Source of the DNA: Arthrobacter koreensis
Lineage (GTDB): Bacteria > Actinomycetota > Actinomycetes > Actinomycetales > Micrococcaceae
Assembly: GCF_009193255.1 (NCBI RefSeq)
Contig: NZ_WACG01000008.1
Location: forward strand, 99,716-163,715
Direction of reading: 5' to 3'
DNA length: 64,000 nucleotides
A program made the translations under genes and the position numbers. This document shows, piece after piece, positions 20,352 to 28,315 of this stretch (positions within the stretch are counted from its first letter, which is position 1; every line of letters begins with the position of its first letter). Below the pieces are notes generated by a model that was given only the letters and a program-made list of their open reading frames with translations, was not told where the DNA came from and ran no database searches.

Positions 20352-21266
20352 TCACCAGCCGTGCGTCCCGGCAAAACCCTTCCACAGTCGGCGGAACTGT
20401 TTCTCCGCTGCGCGGCCCTGACGTTCCTCGACGGCATGCAGCCGTCCGTAGGTAAAGCCGCTGCCCCCGCGTCCGGGATGTGCACCGAGCTTCGCCAGCA
20501 GCTGCCGGGTGACAACACTGTCCTGGTGTTCTCCGAGTGCCTTCTGGACACCCTCGGCCGCCTCCACCATCGCCGCGGCACGTGCCCCGCCCACCGGCAC
20601 GTATGCCTCCGCGGCATAGCGCAGCCGCTTGGCGTCCTTCCGGGCCTCGTGGAAGGCCTCTGCCCGCCGCTCGTCGTCGGGCTCCCGCTTCGCAGCGCGG
20701 ACACTGTTCCGCAGCCTGCGCAGGTCGCGGAGGATCAGCCGCCGGCCAACCTTCCGCGCGGATTTTCCCGCCGGGCCGGTGAACTGCGGGTCCGCTGCCA
20801 GGCTGCCGAGGTCCTGGACCAGGGCAGCATAGCGTTGCGCGTCCAGCTCGCGGCGGATTACCGCGAGCGCATCGTCGTAACGCCCCAGCAGTTCCGCGTC
20901 TATCCGGGCAGAGACCGGTCCGCGCACCAGTTCCGGGGGCTGGGCTGCCACCAGTGCCTGCAGGCGGTGGCGCATGACCTGCGCGTCCCGGGCTGCGCCG
21001 AGCACCTGTGACAGCCACCTCAGTTCGCTCCGGATCCGGCGGGCTGGTTCGGGCGGAAGGATCCTGCGGTAACTGGAGAGCACCGAACGGAGCCGGCGCG
21101 TACTGACCCTCATTTTGTGAATGGCATCGGTTTCGTCCCGACGCAGCCTCTGCTCCTGCCGGAGCATCTCGGTGAACTGTTCCGAGAGGTAGGCCAGAAG
21201 CACCTCCCCCGCAGTGCTGCCCTTCCCCGTCCGGGGCGCAGTCGGGAGCGCAGTCTCGGAAGCCAT
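20352..21266 (-). CDS. CHAD domain protein
   Basis: A 304-residue all-helical CHAD protein rich in basic and His residues: DAIHKMRVSTRRLRSVLSSYRRIL, LGAARDAQVMRHRLQAL, HEARKDAKRLRYAAEAYVPV and LGEHQDSVVTRQLLAKLG are the conserved segments. CHAD domains bind inorganic polyphosphate through conserved His/Lys/Arg faces. Here the domain stands alone without an attached CYTH triphosphatase. It is transcribed away from the aldo/keto reductase, from ATG 21266. A role in polyphosphate localisation or metabolism is likely but not more specific. Confidence 0.93.
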   Translation of the reverse strand: MASETALPTAPRTGKGSTAGEVLLAYLSEQFTEMLRQEQRLRRDETDAIHKMRVSTRRLRSVLSSYRRILPPEPARRIRSELRWLSQVLGAARDAQVMRHRLQALVAAQPPELVRGPVSARIDAELLGRYDDALAVIRRELDAQRYAALVQDLGSLAADPQFTGPAGKSARKVGRRLILRDLRRLRNSVRAAKREPDDERRAEAFHEARKDAKRLRYAAEAYVPVGGARAAAMVEAAEGVQKALGEHQDSVVTRQLLAKLGAHPGRGGSGFTYGRLHAVEERQGRAAEKQFRRLWKGFAGTHGW

Positions 21267-21395
21267 GGCTCAGTATAGGGCGGGGCGCCCTGCGCCGGGC
21301 AGTCCCCCTGTACCCGACGAGGGGCGCCGCCGTAGCATCGGCAGTACCGGCCGGGAGCCGGGCACCGCCGCTCTACGCTTGGGGAGGCCAGGTCC

Positions 21396-22382
21396 ATGAA
21401 CTCGATGCGCTATGTAAAGCTCGGCCGTTCCGGGACAACGGTTTCGGGCATCGGATTGGGCTGCCTGAGCTTTGGGGACCCGGCCCGGGGCGCCCATTCC
21501 TGGACACTGCGGGAGGACGATTCAAAGGCGCTCATCCGCCGGGCGCTGGAACTGGGCATCAACCTCTTCGACACGGCGAACGTGTATTCCGCCGGTGACA
21601 GTGAGCGGATCCTGGGGGTGGCACTGCGGGAGTTCGCGCGCCGGGAAGAAGTCGTCATCGCCACCAAGGTGCATGGGCAGATGGCCCCGGGCCCCAACGG
21701 CTGGGGACTCTCCCGCAAGCACATCCTCTGGCAGGTGGAGGAATCGCTGCGACGGCTGGGCACCGACTACATAGACCTGTACCAGATCCACCGCTGGGAC
21801 AGCTCGACCCCGCTGGAGGAAACCCTGGCCGCACTGGACCAGCTGGTGAGGGATGGAAAGGTCCGCTATGTGGGCGCCTCCACCACGTTTGCCTGGCAGT
21901 TCGCGAAGGCCCTGGGCCTGCAGCGGCAGAACGGATGGTCCCCGTTCGTCACCATGCAGGACCATTACAACCTGGTCTACCGCGAGGAGGAACGGGAGAT
22001 GTACCCGCTCTGTCTCGAAGAAGGCATTGGGGTACTGGCGTACTGTCCGCTGGCCCGCGGCCGCCTGGCCCGCCCGTGGCACGAGGAGAGCCGCCGCCGG
22101 GGGCACGATTCGCTGGCGGATGCCATGTACGGGGCCCACGAGGAAACGGACCGCCTGATCTCGGATGCCTTGGGGGCCGTGGCCGACGCGCACGGGGTGT
22201 CCCGGGCCCGGGTAGCCCTCGCCTGGGTGCTGGGCCACCCTGTGGTTACCGCGCCGCTGGTGGGGGTCACCTCGCTGGCACAGCTGGATGACGACGTCGC
22301 AGCGCTGGACCTGGAGCTCACCGCCGAGGACCAGGCGCTCCTGTCAGAGCATTACGTTCCGCACGGCGTCGCGGGTTTCTGA
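21396..22382 (+). CDS. Aldo/keto reductase
   Basis: A 328-residue NADP(H)-dependent (beta/alpha)8-barrel oxidoreductase. The catalytic tetrad is visible: D and Y in LFDTANVYSAGDSE, K in VIATKVHG, and H in DLYQIHRWD. The C-terminal cofactor region is HPVVTAPLVGVTSLAQLDDDVAAL. The sequence is like the YajO/YghZ-type group acting on sugar-derived or xenobiotic carbonyls. It sits between the CHAD gene and the sugar ABC operon and is convergent with the latter; any link to sugar metabolism is speculative. Confidence 0.93.
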   Translation: MNSMRYVKLGRSGTTVSGIGLGCLSFGDPARGAHSWTLREDDSKALIRRALELGINLFDTANVYSAGDSERILGVALREFARREEVVIATKVHGQMAPGPNGWGLSRKHILWQVEESLRRLGTDYIDLYQIHRWDSSTPLEETLAALDQLVRDGKVRYVGASTTFAWQFAKALGLQRQNGWSPFVTMQDHYNLVYREEEREMYPLCLEEGIGVLAYCPLARGRLARPWHEESRRRGHDSLADAMYGAHEETDRLISDALGAVADAHGVSRARVALAWVLGHPVVTAPLVGVTSLAQLDDDVAALDLELTAEDQALLSEHYVPHGVAGF

Positions 22383-22389
22383 CCCGCCC

Positions 22390-23331
22390 CTAGCCCTTGA
22401 CCGCGCCGGCCACGAGTCCCGAGGCAATATAGCGCTGCAGGAATAGGAACAGTGCCATGACAGGCAGCGCGGCCAGCACCGCTCCGGCCGAGAACACGCC
22501 CCAGGTCCGGGATTGGTTGTCTCCCACGAAGGAATAGAGCCCGACGGCGAGGGTCTGGGTATCCGGATCATTGAGGACAATGGAGGCAATCATGAACTCG
22601 CCCGTGGTGGTGATGAAGGTCAGCAGGCCCACGATTGCCAGAATGGGAGTCACCAGTCGCAGGATGATGGTGAAGAAGATCTGGAAGTGCCCCGCGCCGT
22701 CGATCCTCGCTGCCTCATCCAGGGTCTTGGGCACCGTATTGAAGAATCCGTACATCAGGTAGGTGTTCACTCCGAGTGCGCCGCCCAGGTAAACCATGAT
22801 CAGGCCCAGCTGGCTGCCGAGCCCCAGCCACGGAACGATGTCCGAGATTTCGGAGAGCAGCAGGAAGATCGCCACCACGCCGAGCATCTGCGGGAACATC
22901 TGCAGTAAGAGCAGGCTCAGCAGGCCCATGCGCCGGCCGGTGAAACGCATCCGGGAGAAACTGTAGGCTGCAAGCGCGCCGAGGAAGACGGTGGAGGCGC
23001 TGGTGACGAGTCCAATGACCACGGTGTTGATGAACCAGCGGGCAAACGGTTTCTGCGGGTCCGTGAACAGTGCCTGGAAGTTGTCGAACCCGATGTCGCG
23101 GAACAGGCCGCTGGAGGCTACCAGCGTTCCGCTGGGGCTTAGCGCCGCCGAAAGAACGTAGGCCAGCGGCAGCAGGGCGAAGGCCGTCATGGCCAGGCCC
23201 ACCAGGTGCCGCCAGCCGGTGTCCTTGAACCAGGCGCCGAAACTGCGCCGGCGGGGAGGCAGGCCGGGTGTGGCGGCTGTGCCATCGGTTCCGGCGGCGG
23301 GACGGGGAGGAAGGGCGGTGGAGGTGCTCAT
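22390..23331 (-). CDS. Sugar ABC transporter permease, MalG type
   Basis: A 313-residue inner-membrane permease with six predicted helices and the EAA loop (KTLDEAARIDGAGHFQIFFTIILRL) that contacts the ATPase. The N terminus is a Pro/Arg-rich cytoplasmic extension. It overlaps the MalF-type gene by 4 bp, so the two permease subunits are translationally coupled. Together with the binding protein upstream they form a carbohydrate uptake (CUT1) importer. No ATPase gene is in the operon; the UgpC/MsiK-type protein at 55.8 kb is the likely energiser. Confidence 0.94.
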   Translation of the reverse strand: MSTSTALPPRPAAGTDGTAATPGLPPRRRSFGAWFKDTGWRHLVGLAMTAFALLPLAYVLSAALSPSGTLVASSGLFRDIGFDNFQALFTDPQKPFARWFINTVVIGLVTSASTVFLGALAAYSFSRMRFTGRRMGLLSLLLLQMFPQMLGVVAIFLLLSEISDIVPWLGLGSQLGLIMVYLGGALGVNTYLMYGFFNTVPKTLDEAARIDGAGHFQIFFTIILRLVTPILAIVGLLTFITTTGEFMIASIVLNDPDTQTLAVGLYSFVGDNQSRTWGVFSAGAVLAALPVMALFLFLQRYIASGLVAGAVKG

Positions 23332-24935
23332 GAGTTCACTTCTTCCAGCGACTTGGTCTGCCTGAAGCTGACGGCGGAGATAACGGCCACGATGATGAAG
23401 ATCAGGATTGCCAGCGCGCTGGCGAGCCCGTAGTCACGCCCGGTGCCCTGGCCAAAGGCGACCTTGTACACCACGGTGATGAGCAGGTCGGTGGCGCCGA
23501 TGTCCTGGCTTGTCCCCGGGAAGCGCGGACCGCCTCCGGTGAGCATGAAGATCACATTGAAGTTGTTGAAGTTGAACGCAAACGTCGAAATCAGCAGCGG
23601 CGCCGTCGAGACCAGCAGCAGCGGGAGCTTGATGGACCGGAAAATCCGCCAGGCTCCGGCGCCGTCCATCCTGGCTGCCTCGTTGACTTCCTCCGGGAGG
23701 GACTGCAGCGCCCCGGTGCAGACCAGGAACATGTAGGGGAATCCCAGCCAGGTGTTGACCAGCAGCACACTGGCCTTGGCCAGCCATGGATCATTCAGCC
23801 AGGGGATCGACGCTCCGCCGAAGAACGTTCCGTTGATGAAGCCGAACTCCTGGTTCAGCATCCCGGACCAGACGAGTCCGGCCAGGAAGGCCGGGAAGGC
23901 GTACGGCATGATCATCAGCACGCGGTAGATCTTCTTGCCCCGGAGCGTGGGGTGGTTGAAGGTGATGGCCAGGAAGAGCCCAAGTCCGAAGCACAGTGCC
24001 ACGGACGCGACGGCGAAGGTGAAGGTCCAGCCGATTACGCTCAGGAGCGGGCCGCGCAGCTCGGGGTCTGTGACGGCGCGCTGGAAGTTCTCGAAGCCGA
24101 CGTCGATCTTCCAGCCGGTAGCCAGCCGCTCCCCGGTGTCGGAGACGAAGGAGCCCTCGCCGCCGTCCCGGTACACCGTGCCGGTTTCGGAGTTGGTGAA
24201 CGTGTCTGCTTCCTCGTCATAGACCAGCACCGGCTTGTAGACGTAGGCATTGGACCCGTCAGCGGTAGCCAGCGTGCCGTCGTCGAGGTCCTCGGAGAAG
24301 GAAACCTTCAGCGCCAGGATTTCTGCCTGGCGGTTCAGCAGGTCATTGAAGGCAAGGGTTTCATAGCCCTCGACGCCGGTGGCTTTTCCGCTGCTGTTCG
24401 TCTGGGCGTCTGTGACCTCTTCCAGCGGCATCTCGGCACCGCCCAGCTGCACCTGTCCGTCGGGATCCGTGACAAGCAGGAACAGTTCGCTGTCCTGTTC
24501 CAGGACTGAGACGGCGTAGGCAGGCGAATCGGGCACCCGCTGCTGCGCGGTCAGGGAGATGGCCGCAACGGCGTCTTCCTTGGTGCTGTTATGCCCGTCG
24601 CCGTAGTTGGTGAAGGCCACGTAGCCGCTGTACACCACGACGAACACCTGGAACACGAGCAGGAACAGCACGCCGGGTGCCAGGTACTTGGCGGGGAGAC
24701 CGCCGCGGCGCAGGTAGATCCAGTTGATGACCAGCGTGACCGCCGCGGCTACGGCAAACACCACCCACTCCTCGTTGAGGAACATAGCCATGAGGACGTA
24801 GACGGCGAAGGCGTCCACCAGTCCGAGCAGCACGATTTTCGCCAGGGTCCCGGCCAGCGAGTCGGGGCTCCGGCGGCGGGAGACGGCGGGAGCAGGTTTA
24901 GCGGGGCGGACGGGGGCGTCCGTTGAAACGGCCAT
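23328..24935 (-). CDS. Sugar ABC transporter permease, MalF type, with large extracytoplasmic loop
   Basis: A 535-residue permease, longer than most CUT1 permeases (~300). The extra length is a soluble loop of roughly 200 residues (about 105-300) between the third and fourth helices, equivalent to the MalF P2 loop that contacts maltose-binding protein in enterobacteria. The C-terminal half carries the EAA loop (EEVNEAARMDGAGAWRIFRSIKLPLL). ATG 24935 has a good AGGAG site. The long loop suggests a maltose/maltodextrin transporter, in agreement with the glucosidase gene next door. Confidence 0.94.
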   Translation of the reverse strand: MAVSTDAPVRPAKPAPAVSRRRSPDSLAGTLAKIVLLGLVDAFAVYVLMAMFLNEEWVVFAVAAAVTLVINWIYLRRGGLPAKYLAPGVLFLLVFQVFVVVYSGYVAFTNYGDGHNSTKEDAVAAISLTAQQRVPDSPAYAVSVLEQDSELFLLVTDPDGQVQLGGAEMPLEEVTDAQTNSSGKATGVEGYETLAFNDLLNRQAEILALKVSFSEDLDDGTLATADGSNAYVYKPVLVYDEEADTFTNSETGTVYRDGGEGSFVSDTGERLATGWKIDVGFENFQRAVTDPELRGPLLSVIGWTFTFAVASVALCFGLGLFLAITFNHPTLRGKKIYRVLMIMPYAFPAFLAGLVWSGMLNQEFGFINGTFFGGASIPWLNDPWLAKASVLLVNTWLGFPYMFLVCTGALQSLPEEVNEAARMDGAGAWRIFRSIKLPLLLVSTAPLLISTFAFNFNNFNVIFMLTGGGPRFPGTSQDIGATDLLITVVYKVAFGQGTGRDYGLASALAILIFIIVAVISAVSFRQTKSLEEVNS

Positions 24936-24949
24936 GATGTTCTCCTACG

Positions 24950-24987
24950 AGTGGCCCGAACGGGGATAGCTCCCCGTCCGGGCCACT
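24950..24987 (-). promoter_or_regulatory. Intercistronic stem-loop between binding protein and permease genes
   Basis: An inverted repeat (AGTGGCCCG-ACGGGGA / TCCCCGT-CGGGCCACT, loop TAGC) fills most of the 91-bp gap between the binding-protein gene and malF. Such hairpins after binding-protein genes typically attenuate or stabilise the mRNA so that the binding protein is made in excess. Confidence 0.7.
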
Positions 24988-25026
24988 AAAGCGGCTGCGG
25001 CTTGGTTGCTGCCGTTATTTGTTGAT

Positions 25027-26319
25027 CTATTTGCTGATCTTGGATTCGATGTTGGAGACCATGGTGGGCCAGGCCGTTGCCGGATCAGCTTCTCCCTTGA
25101 TGAGGGCCAGCTGCGTGCCTCCCCAGTCCGCCCAGACGGCTTCCATTTCCGGGATGGCCGGCATCGGAACGCCGTTGGCGCCGATTTCACCGAAAGCGGC
25201 AACGATCGGGTCCGCAGCTGCCTTGTCGAAGGAGGCGGTCAGGGCCGGCGGACGTCCGCCGGCGTCGAACATGGAGTCCTGGACTGCTTCGGTGGTGAGG
25301 TAGTTCAGGGCGAACTCATTGGCGGCAAGGGCGTTCTGGCTCTTGGAACTGATGAAGAACCCGTTGACCCCAACGAACGGCTGGGCCGGGGAATCGCCAG
25401 TGGTCGGCAGCGGATCAACGGCAAGGTTGATTCCGGCGGCGACAGCGTCGGGAACGTTCCACGGGCCGGTCAGCAGGTACGGGGAGGCGCCGGCGTTGAA
25501 CTTCTCCTTGGCAATGTCCGGTGTGATGCTGGAGTTGAAGATGCGCTCGCCGGAGTCACCCCAGGCCACCAGCTTTTCGGCGAATTCGACTCCGCCGGGG
25601 TTGCCCAGTTCAAGCTTCGAGGCATCGTAGCTGCCGGACTCATCCGTACCGAAGACCGGAACGCCCATGGAGGTCTGGAGCGGGTACAGGTGGTACGGGT
25701 CGCCCTGCTTCGGGTCCATCTGGACCAGGAACGGGAACTCGGCCTTGCCCTCGGCCACGGCTGCCTTGCCGTTGGCGATGACTTCGTCCATGGTGGCCGC
25801 CGGTTCGGAAACAATGTCCGTGTTACGCAGCAGGCCGATGTTCTCGATCGAGTAGGGCACACCGTAGGTGTTGCCCTCGTAGGTCATGGCCTGGATGGCA
25901 CTGTCCTGGAACTCGCCGGCTTTGTCGCCGAGTTCGATCGGAGCCACAACGCCGTTCTGGACGAACTTGCCCAGCCAGTCGTGCGGTCCCACGATCAGGT
26001 CCGGGCCCTTGCCCGTGGGAACCTGGGTAATGAAGTCGTCCGAGACCTGCTGGAAGTCCTTGGTCACCAGCTTGACCTCTATGCCGGTGTCTTCCTTGAA
26101 CTGCTCGGTGACCGCGGTGAGGGCCGGTGAACGCTCGGCATCCACCCACATGGTCAGTGTGGTTGCTCCGCCGGAGGCGAGGTCGCTCGATTCGGCGCCT
26201 TCGCCGGTATCGGAGCTGCCGCCGCAGGCGGTGAGGACGAGGGCAGCGGTGACCGACACGGCACCGAGAGTAAAGGTGCGGCGGCCGAAGCCCGCCACAC
26301 CCGTTGTGCGCACCTTCAT
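25027..26319 (-). CDS. Extracellular maltose/sugar-binding lipoprotein (SBP family 1)
   Basis: A 430-residue solute-binding protein. The start is ATG 26319, which gives a signal peptide with twin Arg (GRRTFTLGAVSV) and a lipobox ending LVLTAC at C32; the upstream open frame is spurious. The mature protein resembles MalE (LTMWVDAERSPALTAVTEQFKEDTGIEVKL; KGPDLIVGPHDWLGKFVQNG; GVNGFFISSKSQNALAANEFA). It is the first gene of the binding protein-MalF-MalG operon and is divergent from the GH13 gene. The promoter region contains a LacI-type operator at 26540-26553, so control by the LacI-family regulator at 28.3 kb is likely. Confidence 0.94.
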   Translation of the reverse strand: MKVRTTGVAGFGRRTFTLGAVSVTAALVLTACGGSSDTGEGAESSDLASGGATTLTMWVDAERSPALTAVTEQFKEDTGIEVKLVTKDFQQVSDDFITQVPTGKGPDLIVGPHDWLGKFVQNGVVAPIELGDKAGEFQDSAIQAMTYEGNTYGVPYSIENIGLLRNTDIVSEPAATMDEVIANGKAAVAEGKAEFPFLVQMDPKQGDPYHLYPLQTSMGVPVFGTDESGSYDASKLELGNPGGVEFAEKLVAWGDSGERIFNSSITPDIAKEKFNAGASPYLLTGPWNVPDAVAAGINLAVDPLPTTGDSPAQPFVGVNGFFISSKSQNALAANEFALNYLTTEAVQDSMFDAGGRPPALTASFDKAAADPIVAAFGEIGANGVPMPAIPEMEAVWADWGGTQLALIKGEADPATAWPTMVSNIESKISK

Positions 26320-26539
26320 TGGTGTACCTCTTCTGTTTTTAGGCCCCGGCGTACCGGGGAGGTAATTGGTGCCTGCCCGTGACCCGGACCATGGCATGGA
26401 GGCAAGTGTAAGCGTGTGCGCAGTGTGCGTCCAGTCACACTCCCAATCGACTTCGACGCGACTCGGCCGGCCGCAGGAATCAGCGTTCGTACAAGTCAAA
26501 TACGGCTTACGGCGGGCCTGGACACGATTGGTCATCTTG

Positions 26540-26553
26540 TGGAAGCGCTTGCA
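26540..26553. promoter_or_regulatory. LacI/CcpA-type operator in the divergent sugar promoter region
   Basis: TGGAAGCGCTTGCA fits the LacI-family pattern TGNAANCGNTTNCA, with the central CG flanked by near-symmetric arms. It is 34 bp upstream of the GH13 start and 221 bp upstream of the binding-protein start, so one repressor could control both directions. Confidence 0.75.
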
Positions 26554-26586
26554 ATCACCGGGTAGAGGTCCTCTAGGATGCAAGGC

Positions 26587-28311
26587 ATGCTCAGCACTAT
26601 CGCAGCCCCCTCAGTCCAGCTCCCCGGTGCCGGCCTCATCCCGGTCCACGAAGCCAACAGTGACCGGGACCGGCAATGGTGGCGGTCCTCGGTGATCTAC
26701 CAGATCTACCCCCGCTCCTTCCGCGACCTCCGCGGCGACGGCATCGGCGACCTGCCCGGCATCACCGCCGAAATCCCCACCCTCGCCGAACTGGACATCG
26801 ACGCGATCTGGCTCTCCCCCTTCTACGTCTCCCCCCAAAAGGACGCCGGCTACGACGTCGCCGACTACTGCGACGTCGACCCCCTCTTCGGCACCCTCCA
26901 CGACTTCGACAACCTCGTCACCACCGCCAAAAACCACGGCATCCGCGTCATCGTCGACCTCGTCCCCAACCACTGCTCCGACCAGCACGCCCTCTTCCAG
27001 GCAGCCCTCGCCGCACCCGAAAACTCCCCCGCCCGGGACATGTTCATCTTCCGCGACGGCACCGGCGAACACGGCGAAAACCCGCCGAACAACTGGCAGT
27101 CCCACTTCGGCGGACCCGCCTGGACCCGCGTCCGGAACCCCGACGGCACCCCCGGCCAGTGGTACCTGCACCTCTTCGACTCCTCCCAACCGGACTTCAA
27201 CTGGGACAACCCCGCCGTCCACGACGAATTCGAACGCATCCTGCGCTTCTGGCTCGACCGCGGCGTCGGCGGCTTCCGCGTCGACGTCGCCCACGCCCTG
27301 ATCAAAAAAAGCGGACTCCCGGACTGGGGCGGACGCGCCGACGGTGCCTCCTCCGAAGGCTTCCCCGGCGAAGCAGCCCCCATGTTCGGCCAAGCCGGCA
27401 TCCACGACATCTACCGCTCCTGGCGGAACATCCTCGACGAATACGACGGCGACCGCGTGCTCTGCGCCGAAGCGACCATCGATCCGCTGGACCGGCTCAC
27501 CGACTGGGTCCGCTCCGACGAAATGCACCAAACCTTCAACTTCGCCTACCTCCACCACCCCTGGGACCCGAACGAACTGCGCCGCATCATCACCACCAGC
27601 CTCGAAGCCTTCGACAAGGTCGGCGCCCCCACCACCTGGGTCCTCTCCAACCACGACGTCGTCCGCCACGTATCCCGCTTCGGCCAGGCCCCCGGGCATG
27701 CCCGGCCCGGCGACGGCCTGGGCCCGGAGGACTTCCAACCGGACCATGAGCTGGGGCTGCGCCGTGCACGGGCAGCCACTGCCCTCATGCTGGCCCTTCC
27801 CGGCGGCGTCTACCTCTACCAGGGCGAAGAACTCGGACTGCCGGACCACACCATGCTCGAACACGTCCATCGCCAGGACCCGACGTATCACCGCACCGGC
27901 GGCGAGCGCCTGGGGCGGGACGGCTGCCGCGTGCCGCTGCCCTGGCAGGCCGATGCGCCGTCGTACGGGTTCAGCAGCACCGGCAACTCCTGGCTGCCCC
28001 AGCCGGAGCAGTGGCGGGGACTCTCCCGGGACCTGCAGCAGCAGGATCCCGACTCAACCCTGAACCTCTACCGGGATGCCCTGGCCCTGCGCCGGGAACT
28101 GAACCTGGGCCACGGGTCCCTGGCCTGGTGGCCGGAACACGATGGCAAGGGCGTGGTGTCCCTGGTTAACGGGAACGTCCTGGCCGTTCTGAACATGGGC
28201 TCCGAGTCCGTGGAACTGCCGTCCGGCGAGATCCTGCTCCGCAGCATTCCGGAGGCCGGGAGCAACGGTGTCCTCGCGCCGGACGCTGCCGTGTGGATTC
28301 GGCTAGCCTGA
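26587..28311 (+). CDS. GH13 alpha-glucosidase, copy A
   Basis: A 574-residue glycoside hydrolase family 13 enzyme of the alpha-glucosidase/oligo-1,6-glucosidase kind. Conserved regions are DLVPNH (region I), GFRVDVAHAL with the nucleophile Asp (II), LCAEATI with the acid/base Glu (III) and LSNHD (IV). ATG 26587 is preferred over ATG 26578 because AGGA is then well placed. No signal peptide, so it acts on imported malto- or isomalto-oligosaccharides in the cytoplasm. It is followed 4 bp later by the LacI regulator gene. An 809-bp core is identical to the gene at 59.4 kb; codon choice in that block differs from the 3' part of the gene. Confidence 0.93.
   Translation: MLSTIAAPSVQLPGAGLIPVHEANSDRDRQWWRSSVIYQIYPRSFRDLRGDGIGDLPGITAEIPTLAELDIDAIWLSPFYVSPQKDAGYDVADYCDVDPLFGTLHDFDNLVTTAKNHGIRVIVDLVPNHCSDQHALFQAALAAPENSPARDMFIFRDGTGEHGENPPNNWQSHFGGPAWTRVRNPDGTPGQWYLHLFDSSQPDFNWDNPAVHDEFERILRFWLDRGVGGFRVDVAHALIKKSGLPDWGGRADGASSEGFPGEAAPMFGQAGIHDIYRSWRNILDEYDGDRVLCAEATIDPLDRLTDWVRSDEMHQTFNFAYLHHPWDPNELRRIITTSLEAFDKVGAPTTWVLSNHDVVRHVSRFGQAPGHARPGDGLGPEDFQPDHELGLRRARAATALMLALPGGVYLYQGEELGLPDHTMLEHVHRQDPTYHRTGGERLGRDGCRVPLPWQADAPSYGFSSTGNSWLPQPEQWRGLSRDLQQQDPDSTLNLYRDALALRRELNLGHGSLAWWPEHDGKGVVSLVNGNVLAVLNMGSESVELPSGEILLRSIPEAGSNGVLAPDAAVWIRLA
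26863..27671 (+). repeat. 809-bp perfect direct repeat, copy A (inside GH13 gene A)
   Basis: Base-by-base comparison shows no mismatch with 59676-60484. Upstream (about 26641-26862) a few substitutions occur; from 27672 onward similarity drops abruptly to a diverged paralogue level. Confidence 0.92.
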
Positions 28312-28315
28312 GCCA

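Noticed and set aside
26611..27891. 426-codon minus-strand Val/Gly-rich frame inside GH13 copy A (and its twin in copy B)
   Set aside because: It is the antisense of the C-biased block; it appears in both copies only because the DNA is identical.
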